Source: AC-32 sp963813435 (lineage in GTDB: Bacteria; Actinomycetota; Thermoleophilia; Gaiellales; Gaiellaceae). From it: 64,000 nucleotides of DNA. The notes under the pieces were generated by a model. That model saw only the letters and a list, made by a program, of their open reading frames with translations. It did no database searches and was not told the DNA's origin. Positions within the stretch are counted from its first letter, which is position 1. Each line of letters begins with the position of its first letter. The DNA lies in assembly GCA_963813435.1 (NCBI GenBank), contig CAWEYY010000002.1:62001-126000 (forward strand), read 5' to 3'. This document shows, in pieces, positions 60,629 to 64,000 of this stretch. A program made the position numbers and the translations under genes.

Positions 60629-61589
60629 CTAGGTGGTCGTGAACTCCGCCCACAGTGGCCGGTGGTCGGAGATGTGGTACCGGGCGTAGTCGAGATACGG
60701 CTTCAGGCCGCGTTCGCCGTACAGGTCGGCGAAGAGCGCGTTGTCGAAGTCGAACACGTTCATCTGGCCCGTGAACCGGTCCATGGCGGCCCCGGGGAAG
60801 AACGCGATCTGGTCGTAGTGGCTGTCCGAGGCGATCGCCGAGCCGATCTGTGAGGTGTGCGCCGGGATCTCGAGCCCGCGGTACGTGAGCGCGTCGTAGA
60901 TCGGGTCGCCTTTGATCGCCTTCGGCAGGTTGAAGTCGCCGAGCGGGATCGTGTCCGGGACGTAGGTGTGCGGGTCGCTGCGCCGCTTGTTGGCCCACCA
61001 CGCGACCGCGTAGGTCTCGAGGACACGGCGCTCGATGTCCGTCTTCTTCGGCGAGCCGTAGAAGAGGTGGACGTTCGCGAGCAGGAAGCGGAACGCGCCG
61101 CTCTCGAAGCTGCCGAGGTACGGCCCGCGGTCGAAGCCCGGGAACGGCGTGGTCGTGCCCGGGAGCTTGATCTGCTTCGTCGCGCTCGGCGGGATCGAGA
61201 GCCGCCCGATCTCCCGGAGCCTCGAAACCCTGGCCGTGTCGAACAGGAACGCCTGGCGCTCCTGGTTCCCGGACGCGTCCGAGAAGAGCAGTTGGTAGCG
61301 CTTCGGGAGCCGGTCGTGGATCGCCTCGATGCCCCGGAGGTTGTCGTTGACCTCCTGGACTGCGACGAGATCGAACCAGGTGACGACCTCCGCGATCAGC
61401 TTGTAGTCGTCATCGAGCCGGTCCTGGACGCCGAGGTTCGCGATGTTCCAGGTCGCGAGCAGCACCCGGCCGGCGCCTTTCTTGGGGATCGCACGACCCG
61501 GGCTTGGTGTCGCGGTAGCGCCGAAGCGCCTTCGTCTGAGCCGCGACGTCGTACGTGTAGTCGAACCTGGGCTTGGGAAACGGCGGCAT
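60629..61589 (-). CDS. endonuclease/exonuclease/phosphatase family protein, frameshifted near the start
   Basis: A DNase I-like metal-dependent phosphoesterase. The core begins LLATWNIANLG, continues VVTWFDLVAVQEVNDNL (catalytic Glu), FRFLLANVHLFYGSP, TIPLGDFNLPKA (the GDFN motif) and ends YARYHISDHRPLWAEF (SDHRP). The N-terminal ~30 residues from ATG 61589 (PPFPKPRFDYTYDVAAQTKAL) are in another frame; one extra base near 61497-61503 separates them. TAGACT is 6 bases before that ATG, so it is likely the true start. Substrate unknown. Confidence 0.85.
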
Positions 61590-61621
61590 GCCCCGAGTCT
61601 AGGGGCGGTCCGTCTGGAAGC

Positions 61622-61879
61622 TCAGAGGAAGCGCCGCTCTCGGCTCTCGTCGCCGTGCTCGACCAGCACGGCCGCGGTGTACGCGCCTCGCAGCGCGCGC
61701 GGAAGGGCGCGGAGGTAGCGCTCGCCGTCCTCGGGCCAGACGACCTCTGTCGTCCCGTCCTCGATGATCGTGGTCGTGTCGAGCCAGTGCCGGATCGCAG
61801 GCGTGGAGCCGACCGCCCGGCCGTTGACGAGCGTGACCTCGCCCCTCTTGCCCCTCCATCCCCGGATCTCGACCTTCAT
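61622..61879 (-). CDS. conserved hypothetical protein, 85 residues
   Basis: A compact basic/acidic mixed protein: VEIRGWRGKRGEVTLVNGRAVGSTPAIRHWLDTTTII then EVVWPEDGERYLRALPRALRGAYTAAVLVEH. The beta-rich first half could be a small barrel. No family recognised, though similar proteins occur in Thermoleophilia-like genomes as far as I recall. GGGAG lies 5-6 bases before the ATG at 61879, supporting the start. Its promoter could be TAGGAT 10 bases upstream. Confidence 0.6.
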   Translation of the reverse strand: MKVEIRGWRGKRGEVTLVNGRAVGSTPAIRHWLDTTTIIEDGTTEVVWPEDGERYLRALPRALRGAYTAAVLVEHGDESRERRFL

Positions 61880-61939
61880 GGTCTCCCGGATCCTATCGCG
61901 CGGGCGACCCGATTTGTGCTCTTTCCAGGCGATTCTCAG

Positions 61940-62012
61940 AGCGGACGACGGGGATCGAACCCGCGACCCTCAGCTTGGGAAGCTGATGCTCTACCAACTG
62001 AGCTACGTCCGC
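61940..62012 (-). tRNA. tRNA-Gly (anticodon CCC)
   Basis: Complete 73-nt cloverleaf on the minus strand: acceptor GCGGACG paired with CGTCCGC plus discriminator T (expected for tRNA-Gly), D-arm AGCTCAGTTGGTAGAGC, anticodon stem TCAGC/GCTGA with loop TTCCCAA (anticodon CCC), T-arm CGCGGGTTCGATCCCCG. CCA not encoded. Confidence 0.96.
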
Positions 62013-62081
62013 GTGGCCGAAGTTTAGCCCAGGCCGAAAGAGCGACTTTCGGCCGCGCCGGTGTGCAGGCACCCTCGAAGC

Positions 62082-62603
62082 GTGCGCCGGCCCGCGGTCG
62101 TTCTCGCGCTCTTCCTGCTCTGCTGCGCGGCCGCCTGCAGCCTGCGGAGGCAGGTCGTCCTCCCCTCGCCGTACTGCCGCAGCGGCGGGCCGCTGGCCGG
62201 CGTCTACCACCAGCAGCGGCTGATCGTGAAGAGCCGCTGCCGGATCGCGATCGGCACCGTCGGCAAGGTCAAGTTCGAGCCGTACGACGGAGACGTCCAC
62301 ATCGACCTGCGGGTCGACCCCGCCTATGAGGGGCTGCTCTCGGACGGCAACGACCGCGTCGGTGGCGAGCTCGTGGTCGAGATCATCCCGCAGGACCGCG
62401 CGCGCGTTGCCGTCCCCGAGGAGGGCCAGCGAGTCGAGATCGTCGGCCCGTGGGTCGACGACACCCAGCACGGCTGGAACGAGATCCATCCGGCCTGGTG
62501 GGTGAGCGCCGGCACGATCAGGCCGGCGAGCGCCGAGGAGCTGCGTCGCGTCCAGCTCCTTCTCCAGGGCGTCGAGGGGGCCGCCGAGGAAGATGACGAC
62601 TGA
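62082..62603 (+). CDS. putative lipoprotein, unknown function
   Basis: A 173-residue exported protein with a short signal and lipobox-like end (VLALFLLCCAAACSL, with a Cys about residue 19-20). The mature part has VVLPSPYCRSGGPLAGVYHQQRLIV, then a beta-rich DUF-like domain with HIDLRVDPAYEGLLSD and VEIIPQDRARVAVPEEGQRVEIVGPWVDD-type strands ending in WNEIHPAWWVSAG. This resembles secreted nucleic-acid-inspection or metal-binding proteins of unknown role. Starts GTG at 62082; GTG 62061 would add seven residues. Confidence 0.7.
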   Translation: MRRPAVVLALFLLCCAAACSLRRQVVLPSPYCRSGGPLAGVYHQQRLIVKSRCRIAIGTVGKVKFEPYDGDVHIDLRVDPAYEGLLSDGNDRVGGELVVEIIPQDRARVAVPEEGQRVEIVGPWVDDTQHGWNEIHPAWWVSAGTIRPASAEELRRVQLLLQGVEGAAEEDDD

Positions 62604-62638
62604 GGGATACTCCGGGGAGACGAAACGAAGGGGGAACG

Positions 62639-63658
62639 ATGGGATCCGAGCTCCACGAAAACGCGAAGGCGCTCGTCGCCGAGGGGAAAGGCATCCTCGC
62701 CGCCGACGAGAGCGACAGCACGATCAAGAAGCGCTTCGACTCGATCGGGGTCGAGTCGACCGAGGACAACCGGCGCTTCTACCGAGAGCTGCTCTTCACG
62801 ACCCCGGGGGCCGAGGAGTTCATCAGCGGCGTGATCCTGTTCGACGAGACGATCCGCCAGAGCGCCGGGAGCGGGACGCCGTTTCCGAGGCTTTTGCAGG
62901 AGCGCGGGATCATCCCCGGGATCAAGGTCGACAAGGGCGCGAAGCCGCTCGCGCTGGCCGAGGGCGAGACCGTCACAGAGGGTCTCGACGGGCTGCGCGA
63001 CCGCCTGGCCGAGTACCACGAGCTCGGCGCGCGCTTCACGAAGTGGCGCGCCACGTACTCGATCGGCGGCGGCCACCCGAGCGAGTACTGCGCCTGGGCG
63101 AACGCGCACGCGCTCGCCCGGTTCGCAGCGCTCTCGCAGGAGGCCGGCTGCGTCCCGATCGTCGAGCCCGAAGTGCTGATGGACGGCGACCACACGATCG
63201 AGGAGGCCGCGAAGGCGACCGGCCGCGCGCTGCAGGCCGTCTACACGGAGCTGCACGACCAACGGGTCGACCTCTACGGGACGCTGCTGAAGCCGAACAT
63301 GGTCCTCAGTGGCTACGACGCCTCGGCGCGCGCGGGTGTGGACGAGGTCGCGGAGGCGACGCTCGACTGCCTCAACCGCCACGTGCCCGCGGCGGTGCCC
63401 GGGATCGTCTTCCTCTCGGGCGGCCAGACGGACGAGGACGCGACCGCGCACCTGAACGCGATGAATGCGAGGGGCCCGCATCCGTGGGAGCTCTCGTTCT
63501 CGTATGGCCGAGCGCTGCAGGCGCCGGCGCTGAAGGCCTGGGGCGGCGATCCAGACAAGGCCGAGGACGCGCAGAAGGCGTTCTACCGGCGGGCGAAGTT
63601 CAACGGCGCGGCGCGTACCGGCTCGTACGCACCGGAGATGGAGACGGCCCCGGTCTAG
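62639..63658 (+). CDS. class I fructose-bisphosphate aldolase
   Basis: Cleaves fructose 1,6-bisphosphate through a Schiff base. LVAEGKGILAADESDSTIKKRF, SGVILFDETI, GIKVDKGAKPL, the Glu-Pro-Glu loop VPIVEPEVLMDGDH, the Schiff-base Lys in GTLLKPNMVLSG and FLSGGQTDEDATAHLNAM are diagnostic of the eukaryote-like class I family. GGGGG lies 6-7 bases before the ATG. Length 339 is normal. Confidence 0.95.
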   Translation: MGSELHENAKALVAEGKGILAADESDSTIKKRFDSIGVESTEDNRRFYRELLFTTPGAEEFISGVILFDETIRQSAGSGTPFPRLLQERGIIPGIKVDKGAKPLALAEGETVTEGLDGLRDRLAEYHELGARFTKWRATYSIGGGHPSEYCAWANAHALARFAALSQEAGCVPIVEPEVLMDGDHTIEEAAKATGRALQAVYTELHDQRVDLYGTLLKPNMVLSGYDASARAGVDEVAEATLDCLNRHVPAAVPGIVFLSGGQTDEDATAHLNAMNARGPHPWELSFSYGRALQAPALKAWGGDPDKAEDAQKAFYRRAKFNGAARTGSYAPEMETAPV

Positions 63659-63664
63659 CCCCTC

Positions 63665-63685
63665 CAAGTAACAGACTGTTACTTG
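63665..63685. promoter_or_regulatory. perfect 10-1-10 palindrome
   Basis: Arms CAAGTAACAG and CTGTTACTTG flank one central A. Its length and symmetry are those of a TetR-type operator. It lies in the gap between two convergent genes, 6 bases after the aldolase stop, where no start codon is nearby, so what it controls is unclear. A second, imperfect copy is 66 bases downstream. Confidence 0.6.
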
Positions 63686-63730
63686 CTCGCCGGGCGCGCA
63701 CGGGCTCGACAGATAGACGGATTCCCGATC

Positions 63731-63751
63731 CTTGCAACAGTCTGTTACTAG
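63731..63751. promoter_or_regulatory. imperfect second copy of the same palindrome
   Basis: Arms CTTGCAACAG and CTGTTACTAG flank a central T; inverted-repeat match is 8 of 10 and the inner CAACAG/CTGTTA matches the first site. Two sites on the same helix face (about 66 bases apart) suggest cooperative binding, but no promoter is evident between the convergent genes. Confidence 0.45.
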
Positions 63752-63779
63752 GGACTGTTCGGGCCTCGCGTCGCAGGGC

Positions 63780-64000
63780 TCAGCGGAGAAGTCTGCCGCT
63801 CGGGCGGACGAGGAGCCAGCGGCCGCCGTACTCGACGACGTCCTGGCAGAGGATCTGGCCCGGTCTCCGGTCGCCCACGTAGTAGTAGAGCGGTCGCCCC
63901 GCGTATATGACCTGACGCCGACCGTTCCTCCGCTTTACCGCTCCGAGGAGCGCCCGGTTCGCGCCGGGACCCACGCTTAGCGGTCCTTTCGGGGCGTGGT
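63780..64000 (-). CDS. secreted-repeat lipoprotein with Yx(FWY)xxD motif, 5' end outside the window
   Basis: The C-terminal end of a protein of the COG4315 type: RRQVIYAGRPLYYYVGDRRPGQILCQDVVEYGGRWLLVRPSG, with the characteristic Yx(FWY)xxD signature in LYYYVGD. Such proteins are exported and have one or more copies of this motif. The reading frame stays open to the window edge, so the apparent GTG at 63974 is probably internal and the signal peptide lies beyond 64000. The family is of unknown function. Confidence 0.8.
   Translation of the reverse strand, partial: HAPKGPLSVGPGANRALLGAVKRRNGRRQVIYAGRPLYYYVGDRRPGQILCQDVVEYGGRWLLVRPSGRLLR

Noticed and set aside
1..64000. CRISPR array, prophage or insertion sequence
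   Set aside because: No direct-repeat/spacer series, integrase, transposase, terminal inverted repeats or phage structural gene could be found.

Overview
The window is GC-rich, densely packed bacterial DNA with actinobacterial traits: an mIHF-type nucleoid protein next to gmk-rpoZ, a PyrR-led pyr operon, a MoxR/DUF58/transglutaminase operon, PadR and HelD-type proteins, class I fructose-bisphosphate aldolase, many GTG and TTG starts, and many genes with a TANNNT hexamer 6-9 bases before the start codon, as expected for leaderless mRNAs. Content and order fit a deep-branching actinomycete of the Thermoleophilia type (Gaiellales or Solirubrobacterales). That placement is inference; no rRNA is present. 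No prophage, insertion sequence, CRISPR array or origin was seen, and no gene-free stretch exceeds 300 bases.

Layout. 1-11,100 (mostly minus): the translation/transcription operon rimP-nusA-ylxR-infB-DUF503-rbfA-nrnA-truB-ribF-rpsO, interrupted by three plus-strand genes (membrane protein, LVIVD propeller protein, gamma-glutamyltransferase). A hairpin plus T-run sits just before rimP. 11,200-18,350: PadR and a His-rich small protein divergent from a HelD-like helicase, a membrane protein, a secreted beta-helix protein with a 50-residue exported peptide, dtd, and an orphan GspE/PilB ATPase. 18,000-25,600 (minus): mihF-gmk-rpoZ, then coaBC-moxR-DUF58-tgpA-TPR, with a plus-strand cupredoxin between. 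25,600-34,200 (minus): pyrR-pyrB-pyrC-carA-carB-pyrK-pyrD with a PyrR-binding leader and no pyrF. 34,200-43,300: GyrI-like protein, methyltransferase, DUF2007, RNase Z, HD-GYP protein, SnoaL-like protein, a LysM protein under apparent SOS control, M29 aminopeptidase, a secreted glycosidase-like protein and the D-glutamate genes dgcN-dgcA. 43,400-50,400: two paralogous MFS transporters flank a tRNA-Arg and a minus-strand cell-surface cluster (sulfatase-fold membrane enzyme, kinase-like/methyltransferase protein, IDPGSGS small protein). 50,300-64,000: broken corA, NfeD-like protein, flavoprotein/TetR pair, L,D-transpeptidase, HIT protein, MMPL transporter, hemA-hemL, endonuclease-like protein, tRNA-Gly, lipoprotein, aldolase, and a partial Yx(FWY)xxD lipoprotein.

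Most notable: (1) a TM-LysM protein resembling SOS division inhibitors (YneA/ChiZ) whose promoter carries two CGAAC-N4-GTTCG boxes; (2) a ~73-bp two-hairpin element in three copies with compensatory stem changes; (3) a recurrent leaderless-promoter pattern; (4) a possible attenuator before rimP-nusA. Several conserved genes (pyrD, pyrC, HD-GYP, corA, an endonuclease, probably pyrR) carry one-base frameshifts, which suggests assembly indels, real decay, or both.
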